A stretch of DNA of 50,882 bases, from the NCBI GenBank assembly GCA_902801155.1, contig CADCHG010000011.1, positions 1 to 50,882 on the forward strand, in the 5' to 3' direction. Positions 6,581 through 15,718 of the stretch are shown piece by piece; the stretch's first letter is position 1; each line of letters starts with the position of its first letter. The notes beneath the pieces were generated by a model. The model was not told the origin of the DNA and did no database searches. It saw only the letters and a program-made list of their open reading frames with translations. Both the position numbers and the translations under genes were made by a program. This stretch comes from an uncultured Prevotellaceae bacterium (GTDB taxonomy: Bacteria > Bacteroidota > Bacteroidia > Bacteroidales > Bacteroidaceae).

Positions 6581-8815
6581 TTTCGCTATGTTCACGTCCT
6601 CGCCTACGAGCCAGAGTATGTCGTCACGCTTGAAGGTGTAGTATGGTGACACGTTGCTGAGGCTTTCCTCGCCCGACTCTAGACCTACTACCATGCAGTT
6701 GTATTTGTCGCGTATGCCACTCTCCATAAGGGTTTTACCGAGGAAACGGCTATTGCTGCCGATTATGATGCGCTCAAGCTTCATCTCGCGGTGCTCTATG
6801 TCATAGTCTTCAGGATAGGTTTCTTTCTGGAGCGTGGAGTCGAGATTGGAGAGGTGCTCGTCGTCGCCGATGACGCTGAGACGGTCGCCCGGAAATACCG
6901 TGTCGTTGGCAGAAGGGATGTTGATTCGCCTTGAGCCGCGGAGTATGCTTGCCACGTTGATGCCGAAACGCTGGTTGAGTTGCAGTTGCCGTAGCGTCTG
7001 TCCTGCCCAGAGACTGTCGTCGGGCACGGTGACTTCGGAGATATGCAGGTCATGGTTGAGCATACGTTCCTCGAAGAGAGGGCGACGCTTGCCCGCTGCC
7101 TGTTCGGCTATGTCGCGTGAACGTAGGTTCTGCTGGAACATTCTTTCCATGCGGATGCTGCTGCGTTTCAGGGTGCGTGACATCACCATTACGATGATGG
7201 CGATGAGGGCAACGCAGAGCAAAAGGGCAGTGGAGAAGTTGGTCATGTTCTTGAATACATAGAACACGAAACTCATGGCGATGACGATGCGTGCCAGTAT
7301 CGTTGAGATAAGGGGCAGACGGTTGTGGTTGCTCTCAAGCCACAGAGCCTTGAACTCCTCGCTGTTGTTCTTCTTCACTATCATGGCGCGAAGGAACGGG
7401 GAGATGAGCAGTACGGTGAGGATGCTGCATGCCACCGATGTCCATTCGCTCTGTATGAGGCGACGGCTGAATGGCAGGAACAGATTCTCCATCAGGGCAA
7501 TGGCTGCTATGCAGAGTATTCCGTAAACGGCAGTGTTGAAGCCCATGGAGCGGAGCAGCGAGCGCCAGTTGGTCTTTGTGGAGAGTGATGACGGCATCTT
7601 CATTGATGCGCGGTTGATGCGCTGCACCCATACATCAGGAAGTCTGGTCTCAAGGATGTGGTATGCAGGTACGGCTCCGCGTATCATATAAGGTGTGAGG
7701 AATGTTGTGATAACCGATACAGCCACCACGACAGGGTAGAGGAAGTCGCCTATGACACCGAGGGAGAGTCCGAGAGAGGCGATGATGAATGCGAACTCAC
7801 CTATCTGTGCCATGGAGAATCCGCATCGCAGGGCCTGCTTCAGAGGCTGTCCGGAGAGCAGATATCCGAAAGAGCCGAGGGTGCTCTGGCCAATGAGAAT
7901 GGCAAGCGTGATGACGATGATAGGCAGGGCGTAGTCGATGAGAATCTGCGGCTGCACAAGCATACCCACAGACACGAAGAATACGGCTCCGAAGAGGTTT
8001 TTCACAGGCTCTACTACCTTTATTATCTTATCAGCCTCGACAGTCTCGGCAAGGATGCTGCCCATGATGAATGCTCCGAAAGCGCTTGAGAATCCCACCT
8101 GAGTGCTTATGACAGCCATCAGACAGCATAAGCCGAGCGACACGATGAGAAGTGTTTCGGAGTTCATCAGCTTGCGCACGCTTCGCAGGAAGATTGGTAT
8201 TACGAAGATACCCACCACGAGCCATACGGTGAGGAAGAATGCGATGCGGAGTATCGAGTTCACCATCTGGCTTCCGTCGGGCGAGTTGCCGCTTGCCACC
8301 GCACTCAGCATCACCATCATGACGATGGCGAGGATGTCTTCGAGGATGAGAACGCTCATCACCAAGCCTGCGAATTTCTGCTGGCGAAGTCCGAGGTCGT
8401 CGAATGCCTTGTATATGATTGTTGTTGACGACATGGCAAGCATACCGCCGAGGAATATGCAGTTTATCTGGCTCCAGGAGAACAGTTTTCCCACGCAGAT
8501 GCCCAAGAGCATCATGGAGAAGACGATGGTGAGGGCGGCTATGATGGGCGCACTTCCCATCTTGAGAATCTTCTTGAAGGAGAAATCGAGACCGAGGGAG
8601 AAGAGTAGGAACATCACGCCGATGTCAGCCCACGATTGTATGTTCTCCTTATCCACCGCAAGGGGTAGCAGCGGCATGTGGGGAGATACGAGGAAGCCTG
8701 CCATTATGTAACCGAGTACAAGCGGCTGCTTCAGTTTCTTGAACAACAGGGTAACGATGCCAGCCACGATGAGGATGACGGCAAGGTCCTGAACTAATGA
8801 TGGGATTTCGGACAT
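6563..8815 (-). CDS. Kef-type monovalent cation:proton antiporter (CPA2)
   Basis: About 750 residues. The N-terminal 390 residues form a CPA2 Na+/H+ or K+/H+ exchanger domain with about 12 TM helices and conserved segments such as GYIMAGFLVSP, LLFSLGLDFS and the FGAFIMGS motif. A further TM region follows around 420-560. Two TrkA-C-like domains (about 610-750; e.g. LRQLQLNQRFGINVASILRG, GKTLMESGIRDKYNCMVVGL) end the protein. I chose ATG 8815 over the in-frame GTG at 8833 because family proteins start at MSEIPSLVQDL. The role is cation homeostasis in the inner membrane. The last residues come from a minisatellite. Upstream lies a 192-bp inverted-repeat element, so its promoter or transcript passes through repeat DNA. 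Confidence 0.9.
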   Translation of the reverse strand: MSEIPSLVQDLAVILIVAGIVTLLFKKLKQPLVLGYIMAGFLVSPHMPLLPLAVDKENIQSWADIGVMFLLFSLGLDFSFKKILKMGSAPIIAALTIVFSMMLLGICVGKLFSWSQINCIFLGGMLAMSSTTIIYKAFDDLGLRQQKFAGLVMSVLILEDILAIVMMVMLSAVASGNSPDGSQMVNSILRIAFFLTVWLVVGIFVIPIFLRSVRKLMNSETLLIVSLGLCCLMAVISTQVGFSSAFGAFIMGSILAETVEADKIIKVVEPVKNLFGAVFFVSVGMLVQPQILIDYALPIIVITLAILIGQSTLGSFGYLLSGQPLKQALRCGFSMAQIGEFAFIIASLGLSLGVIGDFLYPVVVAVSVITTFLTPYMIRGAVPAYHILETRLPDVWVQRINRASMKMPSSLSTKTNWRSLLRSMGFNTAVYGILCIAAIALMENLFLPFSRRLIQSEWTSVACSILTVLLISPFLRAMIVKKNNSEEFKALWLESNHNRLPLISTILARIVIAMSFVFYVFKNMTNFSTALLLCVALIAIIVMVMSRTLKRSSIRMERMFQQNLRSRDIAEQAAGKRRPLFEERMLNHDLHISEVTVPDDSLWAGQTLRQLQLNQRFGINVASILRGSRRINIPSANDTVFPGDRLSVIGDDEHLSNLDSTLQKETYPEDYDIEHREMKLERIIIGSNSRFLGKTLMESGIRDKYNCMVVGLESGEESLSNVSPYYTFKRDDILWLVGEDVNIAKLTSNL

Positions 8816-8837
8816 AAGAGTAAAAAAGACCACAACA

Positions 8838-9029
8838 GCCCCTCACCCGCCCTGCGGGCACCCTCTCCCCAAGGGGCGAGGGGGAAGTTACACTTGAATG
8901 CTATGGGATGCTGTTGCTTTTAACTTTTCAATTTTTAAATTTTACTTGTAGGGTTTTGCCCATGATTGGAAATACTAACTTTTCTCCTCGCCCCTTGGGG
9001 AGAGGATGCCCGTAGGGCAGGTGAGGGGC
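8838..9029. repeat. 192-bp inverted-repeat element, family A
   Basis: Two roughly 45-bp GC-rich arms (beginning GCCCCTCACCCGCCCTGCGG; the right arm ends GTGAGGGGC) flank about 95 bp of AT-rich DNA between pepT and the antiporter gene. The right arm plus its inner flank is nearly identical to the left arm of the element at 29026-29214, including the flank AAAGTTAGTATTTC. No gene lies inside this copy. Confidence 0.8.
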
Positions 9030-9035
9030 TGTTGG

Positions 9036-10253
9036 TTAGTTTTGGCTTATCGCTAACTTTACTACTACCTCCATCGCCTTCTCCATCACCTGCACGGAGA
9101 TGAATTCGTAAGGACCGTGGAAGTTGACGCCACCTGCGAAGATGTTAGGGCATGGTAGTCCCATGAATGAGAGCTGGGCACCGTCGGTACCGCCACGGAT
9201 AGGCATTACCTTCGGCTTAACGCCTACCTCTTCCATAGCCTTGAGCACGTTGTTGATGATGTGCATCTGAGGATCGATCTTCTCCTTCATGTTATAGTAC
9301 TGGTCGGTTACTATGACCTCGCAGATGTCGGAGCCGTAACGCTCGTTTATTATCTCGCCACACTTGCACATAAAGGCTTTACGCTCCTCGAAGATCTTGC
9401 GGTCATGGTCGCGTATAATATACGACAGACGAGCCTTCTCCACATTACCATCCATGCCTGTAAGGTGGTAGAAACCTTCGTAACCCTCGGTTGTCTCAGG
9501 AGTCTCGGAAGAAGGAATAAGGGCAGCGAATTCTGCTGCTATGCGTGCTGCGTTGAGCATCTTGTCCTTGGCATATCCGGGATGAACGCTTGTGCCTGTG
9601 ATGTTTATCTTTGCAGCGGCAGCGTTGAAGTTCTCGTATTCAAGTTCGCCTATGTCGCCGCCATCCATTGTGTAAGCCCATTCACAGCCGAATTTCTCCA
9701 CGTTGAAATGATGAGCACCCATACCTATCTCCTCATCGGGATTGAATGCGATGCGTATGTCGCCGTGCTCTATCTCGGGATGCTCCTTGAGATAAACCAT
9801 AGCCTGAACGATTTCGGCAATACCAGCCTTGTCGTCAGCACCGAGTAGGGTAGTGCCGTCGGTTATGATAAGGTCCTCGCCTATGTGCTCAAGGAGTTCT
9901 GGGAATTTTTCTGGGGAAAGCTCCATGCCCTCAACCCTTCCCTGCGTGATGACCTTGCCATCGTAAGACTTAACAATCTGTGCCTTGATGTTTGCGCCTG
10001 AACAGTCGGGTGATGTATCGTAGTGGGCAATGAAACCGATAGTAGGCACCTGCTTGGAGGTGTTGCCCTTGAGAGTGGCATAGATATACCCCATATCGTC
10101 CATTTCCACATCTGAGAGCCCCTCTGCAATGAGCTCGTCTCTTAGGAATCGGGCGAAGACAAGTTTCTTGGCAGTACTTGGTACGGTACTGCTATCTTCG
10201 CATGACTGGGTGTCAAACTGAGTGTATCTGATGAATCGTTCGGTGATAGTCAT
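9036..10253 (-). CDS. pepT: Peptidase T (tripeptide aminopeptidase)
   Basis: The 405-residue M20 metallopeptidase matches PepT in length and order. The first zinc ligands are in IAHYDTSPD (His77, Asp79); the bridging Asp is in [10 protein letters not shown] near 140; the catalytic Glu is in [13 protein letters not shown] near 173. Dimerisation-domain segment [10 protein letters not shown] and C-terminal [19 protein letters not shown] complete the family signature. It removes the N-terminal residue from tripeptides in the cytoplasm. It is transcribed from the divergent promoter at 10340-10347. The flanking gaps on both sides are filled with inverted-repeat elements. Confidence 0.96.
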   Translation of the reverse strand: MTITERFIRYTQFDTQSCEDSSTVPSTAKKLVFARFLRDELIAEGLSDVEMDDMGYIYATLKGNTSKQVPTIGFIAHYDTSPDCSGANIKAQIVKSYDGKVITQGRVEGMELSPEKFPELLEHIGEDLIITDGTTLLGADDKAGIAEIVQAMVYLKEHPEIEHGDIRIAFNPDEEIGMGAHHFNVEKFGCEWAYTMDGGDIGELEYENFNAAAAKINITGTSVHPGYAKDKMLNAARIAAEFAALIPSSETPETTEGYEGFYHLTGMDGNVEKARLSYIIRDHDRKIFEERKAFMCKCGEIINERYGSDICEVIVTDQYYNMKEKIDPQMHIINNVLKAMEEVGVKPKVMPIRGGTDGAQLSFMGLPCPNIFAGGVNFHGPYEFISVQVMEKAMEVVVKLAISQN

Positions 10254-10339
10254 AAGATTAAAAGCTAAAGCCTAACCAAGCCTTCCCAAAGGGAAGGATG
10301 TTTGATAGTATTATTGTTGAATTTATAAGAATAACTCGA

Positions 10340-10347
10340 CAAAGTTA
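10340..10347 (-). promoter_or_regulatory. Promoter of pepT
   Basis: Minus strand TAACTTTG fits TAnnTTTG, with TTGG about 19 nt upstream. Predicted start is near 10334, about 80 nt before the pepT ATG. Confidence 0.6.
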
Positions 10348-10430
10348 ATAATTTTTATCCACAAAACCAAAAATAAACGTAATAAACCATATATTTTTCA
10401 GAAAATAGAACATTTCTCAAAAATTATCGT

Positions 10431-10438
10431 TATCTTTG
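10431..10438 (+). promoter_or_regulatory. Promoter of PfkB kinase gene
   Basis: TATCTTTG matches TAnnTTTG. The leader to the ATG at 10539 is about 95 nt and includes one arm of the inverted repeat. Confidence 0.6.
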
Positions 10439-10538
10439 TAAGCAATATTTAATTCGGCTAACCCATTTAAGGAAGAATACTATAATACATCCTTCCCTTT
10501 GGGAAGGCTTGGTTAGGCTTTAATTAGGCTTTTGTTTT

Positions 10539-11474
10539 ATGATAATAGGCATTGGCGAGACTATTCTCGATATAATATTCAAAAACGACCAGCCGGTGGC
10601 AGCCGTGCCGGGTGGCAGTACATTCAATGCGCTGATATCATTGGGCAGGGTGTTAGGTGGAAATCCACCTGTCCTCTTTGTTACCGAGGTAGGTAATGAT
10701 CATGTCGGTGATATCATAGTAAACTTCCTTGCTGCCAATGGCGTGTCGGCAGAGTATGTGAATCGCAGGGAGAACAGCAAGTCGCATATATCACTTGCGT
10801 TCCTTGACGAACACAACGATGCGCAGTATCAGTTCTATAAGGATCATGCAAATGTGTCGATAGAGAATAAGTTCCCGGAGGTGAAGAAAGGAGATATCGT
10901 TGTCTTCGGTTCTTTCTTCGCCGTGAATCCTGTTTTGCGCCCGCTTGTAAAGGCTTTCCTTGAGAGTGCTCATAAGGCAGGGGCGTTCATCTATTATGAC
11001 ATCAATTTCCGTGCATCGCATATTGATGATATTCCTGTCATTCTCCCTGCCATTATCGAGAATATGAAGATGTCGTCGGTCGTAAGAGGATCGCTTGAGG
11101 ACTTCCAGTATCTCTATGCTTCGCCTGATGCTCCTATAACTGCTGCGGAGGTTTATGACAGATACATTAAGCCGCATTGTCCTTGCTTTATATGCACTAA
11201 CGGAAGCAAGCCAGTAGAGCTTTTCACTCCTGCCGTATGTGCAGAATTCCCTACAGCTCCTGTTAAGACCGTGAGCACGATCGGGGCTGGTGATAACTTC
11301 AATGCGGGTTTTGTGTATGGTATTTACAAGGCATACGGGGATGGAAAGGAACTTGCGCTTGATAAGATGCCTGTTGAAGTTTGGCAACCGCTTATCGCCT
11401 CTGGACAGCGCTTCTCAAGTGCCGTTTGTCAGTCGTTTGATAACTATGTAGATAAGGATTTTAGCGTGTCATGA
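10539..11474 (+). CDS. PfkB-family sugar kinase (fructokinase-like)
   Basis: The 311-residue ribokinase/PfkB fold protein has the N-terminal substrate motif GIGETILDI followed by PGGSTFNALISLGRV. The C-terminal signature TIGAGDNFNAGFVYG near 248-262 contains the catalytic Asp and anion hole. It most resembles fructokinases of Bacteroidota. The reaction would be ATP-dependent phosphorylation of a free sugar in the cytoplasm; the exact sugar is not certain. It overlaps the following lipoprotein gene by 4 nt (ATGA), so the two are likely translationally coupled. Confidence 0.88.
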   Translation: MIIGIGETILDIIFKNDQPVAAVPGGSTFNALISLGRVLGGNPPVLFVTEVGNDHVGDIIVNFLAANGVSAEYVNRRENSKSHISLAFLDEHNDAQYQFYKDHANVSIENKFPEVKKGDIVVFGSFFAVNPVLRPLVKAFLESAHKAGAFIYYDINFRASHIDDIPVILPAIIENMKMSSVVRGSLEDFQYLYASPDAPITAAEVYDRYIKPHCPCFICTNGSKPVELFTPAVCAEFPTAPVKTVSTIGAGDNFNAGFVYGIYKAYGDGKELALDKMPVEVWQPLIASGQRFSSAVCQSFDNYVDKDFSVS

Positions 11475-12253
11475 GAATCTTTAAATTGTCAATAGGACTC
11501 ATTCTTGCAGTTTCCCTTTGTTCCAGTTTGTCTTCTTGCAAGGCAGAGAATAAAGGGAATGCTAATGATATGCAGCCCGATAGTGTGGCAGTAAAGAAAG
11601 ATTCAGATTCTCAGTATATCATCCAATATGAGAACGATCCGTTCTATAAATTCCTTTGCTCTCTTCCAAGAAAGAAGAGGATGGCAGAGATAAAAAACTA
11701 TAAGGGAGAGGATGCAGGGATGAGCTATTATAAATATTGTGTGATAGACTTCCCTCTGCTTAGTCCTGTGGAACAATGTGCGGATGTGTGTATGCATCTG
11801 CGTGCGGAGTATTTCTTCCGTCAGAAGCAATACGATAAGATTCACTTTCATGATGTAGGTGGCAAGGATCACAAATATACAGGTGGCGCATCCCGACAGG
11901 CTCTTAATGCCTATCTGAAAAAGATATACAATATATTGAATACGGCTTCTATGTATGCCGAGATGCAGATAGTTCCATCGCTAAGTGATATTCGTCCTGG
12001 TGATGTGCTTATCTATCCAGCCAAGGGCAATAAACTCGGGCATGTGGTTATGGTAAGTGAGGTGGCTAAGGATTCCAAGGGTGATATTTACTTTCAGGTT
12101 ATCCAAGGCTTTACACCTGCTTGTGAATTGCATATCGTGAAGAATAATGATATTTCAGGAAACTCGCCTTGGTTCAAACTCGATCCAAATGCCGATGTTG
12201 TGAAGATTGATAATTTCACTTTCAGAAAGGATCAGTTGAGAAGATGGAAGTAA
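11471..12253 (+). CDS. DUF4846-like lipoprotein
   Basis: The 260-residue protein starts with a lipoprotein signal peptide: hydrophobic core at residues 6-20 and lipobox LSSC near 20-23. The mature part matches what I recall of DUF4846: PLLSPVEQCADVCMHLRAEY, a GGASRQALNAYLKKIYN segment, and a C-terminal GDVLIYPAKGNKLGHVVMVSEV that resembles an NlpC/CHAP-like fold. That last motif hints at a peptidase-like core with His, but no catalytic Cys is obvious. It overlaps the sugar kinase by 4 nt. The function is unknown. Confidence 0.72.
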   Translation: MRIFKLSIGLILAVSLCSSLSSCKAENKGNANDMQPDSVAVKKDSDSQYIIQYENDPFYKFLCSLPRKKRMAEIKNYKGEDAGMSYYKYCVIDFPLLSPVEQCADVCMHLRAEYFFRQKQYDKIHFHDVGGKDHKYTGGASRQALNAYLKKIYNILNTASMYAEMQIVPSLSDIRPGDVLIYPAKGNKLGHVVMVSEVAKDSKGDIYFQVIQGFTPACELHIVKNNDISGNSPWFKLDPNADVVKIDNFTFRKDQLRRWK

Positions 12254-12351
12254 ATACCCCAAATTGCAATCTTAGACTTTACAAAAGTATTATTTTTTGC
12301 TAATTTTGGTACAAAATTGTTCTTTTTTTCTTTTCTTTCATAAAGAAATAC

Positions 12352-12359
12352 TATATTTG
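12352..12359 (+). promoter_or_regulatory. Promoter of DUF4332 gene
   Basis: TATATTTG matches TAnnTTTG. The leader is about 46 nt to the ATG at 12412. Confidence 0.55.
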
Positions 12360-12411
12360 TAGCCGTGAATTGAAAATTCAGCTAATTTAAAACCTAAAAA
12401 AACTATTGACT

Positions 12412-12819
12412 ATGGCTTACAAAGTAGAAAGAATTGAAGGTATTGGTTCTGTGTATGGTGAGAAACTGATAGCTGTGGGTATCAAGACAACAGAGCAGCT
12501 TCTTGCCAAGTGTGCAACTCCAAAGGGACGTAAGGATCTTGAGAAGGAGACGGGAATTTCCGGCGCTCTTATCTTGAAATGGGCAAATCATGCAGACCTT
12601 ATGCGTATCAAGGGCGTTGCAGGTCAGTTCTCAGAATTGCTTGAGGCTGCAGGCGTTGATACCGTCAAGGAGTTGAAGAATCGTGTTGCTGCAAATCTGC
12701 AGCCAAAGATGGAGGAGGTTAATCAGAAGAAGAACCTCGTAAACCGTGTTCCAAGTCTCTCTGAGGTTGAGAGAATGATTGCACAGGCAAAGGAACTTAA
12801 GCCAATGATGACATATTAA
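12412..12819 (+). CDS. DUF4332 helix-hairpin-helix protein
   Basis: This 135-residue protein carries two helix-hairpin-helix-like repeats: KVERIEGIGSVYGEKLIAVG, and LMRIKGVAGQFSELLEAAGV near 63-82. They are followed by helical segments ending PSLSEVERMIAQAKEL. DUF4332 members are predicted to bind DNA or RNA non-specifically; the role is unknown. I chose ATG 12412 over the upstream in-frame TTG at 12406 because family members begin MAYK. It stands alone with its own promoter and is followed by a strong terminator. Confidence 0.85.
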   Translation: MAYKVERIEGIGSVYGEKLIAVGIKTTEQLLAKCATPKGRKDLEKETGISGALILKWANHADLMRIKGVAGQFSELLEAAGVDTVKELKNRVAANLQPKMEEVNQKKNLVNRVPSLSEVERMIAQAKELKPMMTY

Positions 12820-12852
12820 GATAGTGTAAAGTAGATAGTATAAAGAATAAAG

Positions 12853-12889
12853 AAAACAGCTTGATATGATTAGATATCAAGCTGTTTTT
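12853..12889. terminator. Bidirectional intrinsic terminator
   Basis: AAAACAGCTTGATAT / ATATCAAGCTGTTTT stem with a 6-nt loop and T tract between the convergent DUF4332 and mlaF genes. Confidence 0.85.
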
Positions 12890-12913
12890 GTATGTTATTA
12901 TATGGTGTGGGGG

Positions 12914-13675
12914 TTAATGTTTTCCCATCACCTGCTTTACCTTCTTGAACAAATCAGATGCGAAGACAAGTTCGTTTAGCTCTTCGTTTGTGCTGTCCAT
13001 TACCATTGTCTTGTCACCTTCCCATTCCTTTCTGCCCTTGCAGATGAAAATGATATTGTCACCGATACCCATTACGGAGTTCATGTCGTGGGTGTTGATG
13101 ATGGTCGTCATGCCGAATTCCTCTGTGATACTATGAAGAAGTTCGTCGATAACGAGTGATGTCTTTGGGTCGAGACCTGAGTTTGGCTCGTCGCAGAAAA
13201 GATACTTCGGATTGAGAACGATAGCACGAGCAATGGCTACACGCTTCTGCATACCGCCTGAAATCTCACCAGGGAACTTATGCTGTGCATCTATGAGGTT
13301 CACACGGTCAAGACATTCCTGAGCTCGACGCACACGTTCGTTATATGTCATGTTTGAGAACATATCGAGTGGGAACATCACGTTCTCAAGTACGTTGATA
13401 GAGTCGAAGAGGGCAGCCGACTGGAATATCATTCCCATCTCACGGCGCATCTCTATCTTCTCTCGCTTCGACATTGTGACAAAGTTACGCCCGTCATAGA
13501 GCACCTCGCCCTTTGTTGGGTTGAAGAGTCCTACAAGGTTCTTCATCAGAACGGTCTTTCCCGAGCCTGACTGTCCGATGATGAGATTCGTCTTTCCGTT
13601 CTCAAAAACTGCGTTTATGTCCTTCAGAACTTCCTTGTCTTCGAAGGATTTATATAGGTGTTTTACTTCGATCAT
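12914..13675 (-). CDS. mlaF: MlaF-type ABC ATPase
   Basis: The 253-residue ATPase has Walker A GQSGSGKTV near 34-42, signature ISGGMQKRVAIARA, Walker B YLFCDEPNSGLD and H-loop NTHDMNSV. The FDSINVLENVMFPL Q-loop region is characteristic of the Mla/Ttg2 phospholipid transporters. It overlaps the stop of mlaE by 4 nt (ATGA). Together they form the inner-membrane core that moves phospholipids to or from the outer membrane. An MCE-domain protein (MlaD) is not in the window. Confidence 0.9.
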   Translation of the reverse strand: MIEVKHLYKSFEDKEVLKDINAVFENGKTNLIIGQSGSGKTVLMKNLVGLFNPTKGEVLYDGRNFVTMSKREKIEMRREMGMIFQSAALFDSINVLENVMFPLDMFSNMTYNERVRRAQECLDRVNLIDAQHKFPGEISGGMQKRVAIARAIVLNPKYLFCDEPNSGLDPKTSLVIDELLHSITEEFGMTTIINTHDMNSVMGIGDNIIFICKGRKEWEGDKTMVMDSTNEELNELVFASDLFKKVKQVMGKH

Positions 13676-14418
13676 GAAAGAAGTTGTGTTAGGAATACAT
13701 CCGAGAAGAGGATGATGATACTGCTGTTTACTACTGCCGAGGTACTTGCCTTACCTACTTCTACCGAACCGCCTTCAACTGTATATCCGCAGAAACTTGA
13801 TACGCTGGCGATAATGAAGGCGAAGACCGTACTCTTTATCAAACTCATCCATACAAACCATGAGTTGAAGGAATGCTGAAGACCGAGTGTGAGGTCGTCA
13901 GGAGGCAGAATGTGGCCTATGTATGCCGTGGCGTATGCTCCTATGATGCCCATCACGTCGGCAAAGATAACGAGGAACGGCATGAGGGTTATTAGTCCTA
14001 ATATTTTTGGCAGGATGAGGTAGCATGCAGAGTTCACACCCATGATGTCGAGGGCGTCAATCTGCTGTGTCACGCGCATGGTGCCAAGCTCTGAGGCTAT
14101 GTTACTGCCCACTTTTCCGGCAAGGATAAGACACATTATCGAACTTGAGAACTCAAGGAGCATGATCTCACGGGTGGTATAACCTGATACCCAACGAGGC
14201 ATCCAAGGGCTCTGGATGTTGAGCTTCATCTGAATACAGATAACTGCACCGATGAAGAAGGAGATAAGCAGCACAATGCCGATAGAGTCAACGCCGAGGG
14301 CTGACATCTCTTTGCTGTACTGCTTCAGGAACATACGCATACGCTCGGGGCGTGAGAATGCACGTCCCATAAGTATGAGGTATCTTCCGAGAATATTGAG
14401 GTACTTAAGTACTATCAT
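13672..14418 (-). CDS. mlaE: MlaE-type permease
   Basis: 248 residues with the MlaE family layout: about five TM helices, the ALGVDSIGIVLLISFFIGAV segment, ELGTMRVTQQIDALDIMGVN (the conserved EL.T..V..QIDAL box that contacts the ATPase), and the C-terminal ISSFCGY-like segment VSSFCGYTVEGGSVEVGKAS. The in-frame TTG at 14421 precedes ATG 14418, which I take as the start. It partners MlaF downstream. The gene order matches Bacteroidota mla clusters. Confidence 0.92.
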   Translation of the reverse strand: MIVLKYLNILGRYLILMGRAFSRPERMRMFLKQYSKEMSALGVDSIGIVLLISFFIGAVICIQMKLNIQSPWMPRWVSGYTTREIMLLEFSSSIMCLILAGKVGSNIASELGTMRVTQQIDALDIMGVNSACYLILPKILGLITLMPFLVIFADVMGIIGAYATAYIGHILPPDDLTLGLQHSFNSWFVWMSLIKSTVFAFIIASVSSFCGYTVEGGSVEVGKASTSAVVNSSIIILFSDVFLTQLLS

Positions 14419-14455
14419 CAAAGGTATTTACTATATTATTTTTGTAAAGCGAGTA

Positions 14456-14463
14456 CAAAATTA
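14456..14463 (-). promoter_or_regulatory. Promoter of mlaEF
   Basis: Minus strand TAATTTTG matches TAnnTTTG; start expected near 14450, about 30 nt before the mlaE ATG. Confidence 0.55.
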
Positions 14464-14538
14464 CTCAAAAAATATTGAAAAACTATATATTTCCTGTTAG
14501 TTTTTCAATCAAAGGTGTGATTTTAGAGTTTATTTTCG

Positions 14539-14546
14539 TAATTTTG
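14539..14546 (+). promoter_or_regulatory. Promoter of lptB with long leader
   Basis: TAATTTTG matches TAnnTTTG. The predicted leader to lptB is about 240 nt and holds a foldback repeat array (14624-14730) and a GGGCGTAAGCCC hairpin at about 14767-14778. Confidence 0.5.
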
Positions 14547-14623
14547 CACTTGAAAATAAAAAACGAGTGCGATTATGCACCTACGGAAAGGAAATCCGAC
14601 TTGCATCGGTGGTTTCTTGGAAA

Positions 14624-14730
14624 GTAAATTCTCTGTAAATTATATCCAATAAATTAGGGAATTGCATTCGCAGTTTGGAAATACAGATTCTCAAAAAAGA
14701 ATTTACTGATTTAATTTACTCCTAATTTAC
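14624..14730. repeat. Foldback array of TAAATT/AATTTA in lptB leader
   Basis: GTAAATT at 14624 and 14635 (11-bp step), with a degenerate copy near 14650, is followed by AATTTAC at 14700, 14713 and 14724. Direct copies then inverted copies allow several pairing registers in the leader RNA. Confidence 0.6.
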
Positions 14731-14793
14731 TTTCTTAAAAAGAACATTTTCTTTCCTGCCAAATAGGGCGTAAGCCCATAAAAATTTCAAATA

Positions 14794-15558
14794 ATGTCAG
14801 AAGAATTGGAAAGAAAGACCCTTCGTACGGAGGGACTTGTTAAGATATACGGAAAGCGTACCGTTGTGAATGATGTCTCGTTTACCGTTACGCAAGGTGA
14901 GATTGTAGGTTTGCTCGGACCTAATGGTGCGGGCAAGACCACATCGTTCTATATGACCACAGGACTCGTGGTGCCTAATGCCGGTCATGTGTATATCGAT
15001 GATACCGAGATAACGAGTATGCCGGTTTATAAGCATGCCCGTAACGGTGTGGGCTATCTGCCACAGGAGGCAAGTGTGTTCCGCAAGATGAGCGTGGAGG
15101 ATAATATCCTTTCTGTGCTCCAGATGACGGGCAAGCCTCGTGAGTATCAGATGGAGAAACTTGAAAGTCTTATCAAGGAGTTCTCTTTGCAGAAGGTGCG
15201 TAAGAACCTTGGCGACCAGCTCTCTGGTGGTGAGCGTCGTAGAACCGAGATTGCGCGATGCCTTGCCATAGAGCCTAAGTTCATCATGCTTGATGAGCCT
15301 TTCGCCGGCGTTGACCCTATTGCCGTAGAGGAAATCCAGAATGTTGTATGGCACTTGAAGCATCGTAACATCGGAATTTTGATAACCGACCATAACGTGC
15401 ACGAGACGCTAAACATCACCGATCGTGCCTACCTCCTGTTTGAAGGTCGTATCCTCTTCCACGGTACTCCTGACGAGCTTGCCAATAACCAGATCGTAAA
15501 GGAGAAATATCTTGGTACCAACTTCAAGTTGCAGAAGAAGACGTTTAAGGAGATATAG
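14794..15558 (+). CDS. lptB: LPS export ABC transporter ATPase LptB
   Basis: The 254-residue ATPase has Walker [10 protein letters not shown] near 41-49, the family-typical [18 protein letters not shown]-loop region, signature [16 protein letters not shown], Walker [17 protein letters not shown] and H-loop [10 protein letters not shown]. These segments identify LptB rather than the related amino acid transporters. It powers lipopolysaccharide extraction from the inner membrane with LptF/LptG, which are not in this window. The ORF ends in a 3' region of repeat arrays. Confidence 0.95.
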   Translation: MSEELERKTLRTEGLVKIYGKRTVVNDVSFTVTQGEIVGLLGPNGAGKTTSFYMTTGLVVPNAGHVYIDDTEITSMPVYKHARNGVGYLPQEASVFRKMSVEDNILSVLQMTGKPREYQMEKLESLIKEFSLQKVRKNLGDQLSGGERRRTEIARCLAIEPKFIMLDEPFAGVDPIAVEEIQNVVWHLKHRNIGILITDHNVHETLNITDRAYLLFEGRILFHGTPDELANNQIVKEKYLGTNFKLQKKTFKEI

Positions 15559-15564
15559 CCGTTC

Positions 15565-15676
15565 CCTTTCTTCCTCCTATGATCCTCCCTTGTAAGTCCC
15601 TTGTAACTCCCATGATCCTATAGTTATTGAGAACGGACTTACAACGGATCTGAAACGGACTTGTAACGGAGGTATG
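15565..15676. repeat. Period-11 foldback array downstream of lptB
   Basis: Units such as CCCTTGTAAGT start at about 15576, 15587, 15598 and 15609, exactly 11 bp apart. After a short centre, ACGG-headed units (ACGGACTTACA) start at 15633, 15644, 15655 and 15666, again 11 bp apart and in the opposite sense. This is a member of the ACGGACTTACA family also seen at 21998, 34153, 43758 and 49935. Confidence 0.8.
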
Positions 15677-15718
15677 GTTAAGGTGAAATTATGGCTGATG
15701 TAATAGGTGCTAAAGAAA

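Larger units (their letters stand above)
10267..10521. repeat. Inverted-repeat element spanning a divergent promoter
   Basis: Arms AAAGCCTAACCAAGCCTTCC / GGAAGGCTTGGTTAGGCTTT, each carrying the palindrome CCTTCCCAAAGGGAAGG, extend inward to GATAGTATTATTG and AATACTAT, the same subterminal core as other elements here. The 255-bp unit covers the whole pepT-pfkB gap, including both promoters. The same arms flank 43199-43386. Confidence 0.8.

Noticed and set aside
7335-8089. Open frames on either strand within the antiporter gene
   Set aside because: Shadows of the real coding frame; no homologous features.
12914-14418. Considered whether MlaF/MlaE are part of the B12 transporter (missing BtuD)
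   Set aside because: MlaF and MlaE motifs are specific, the genes overlap each other and have their own promoter.
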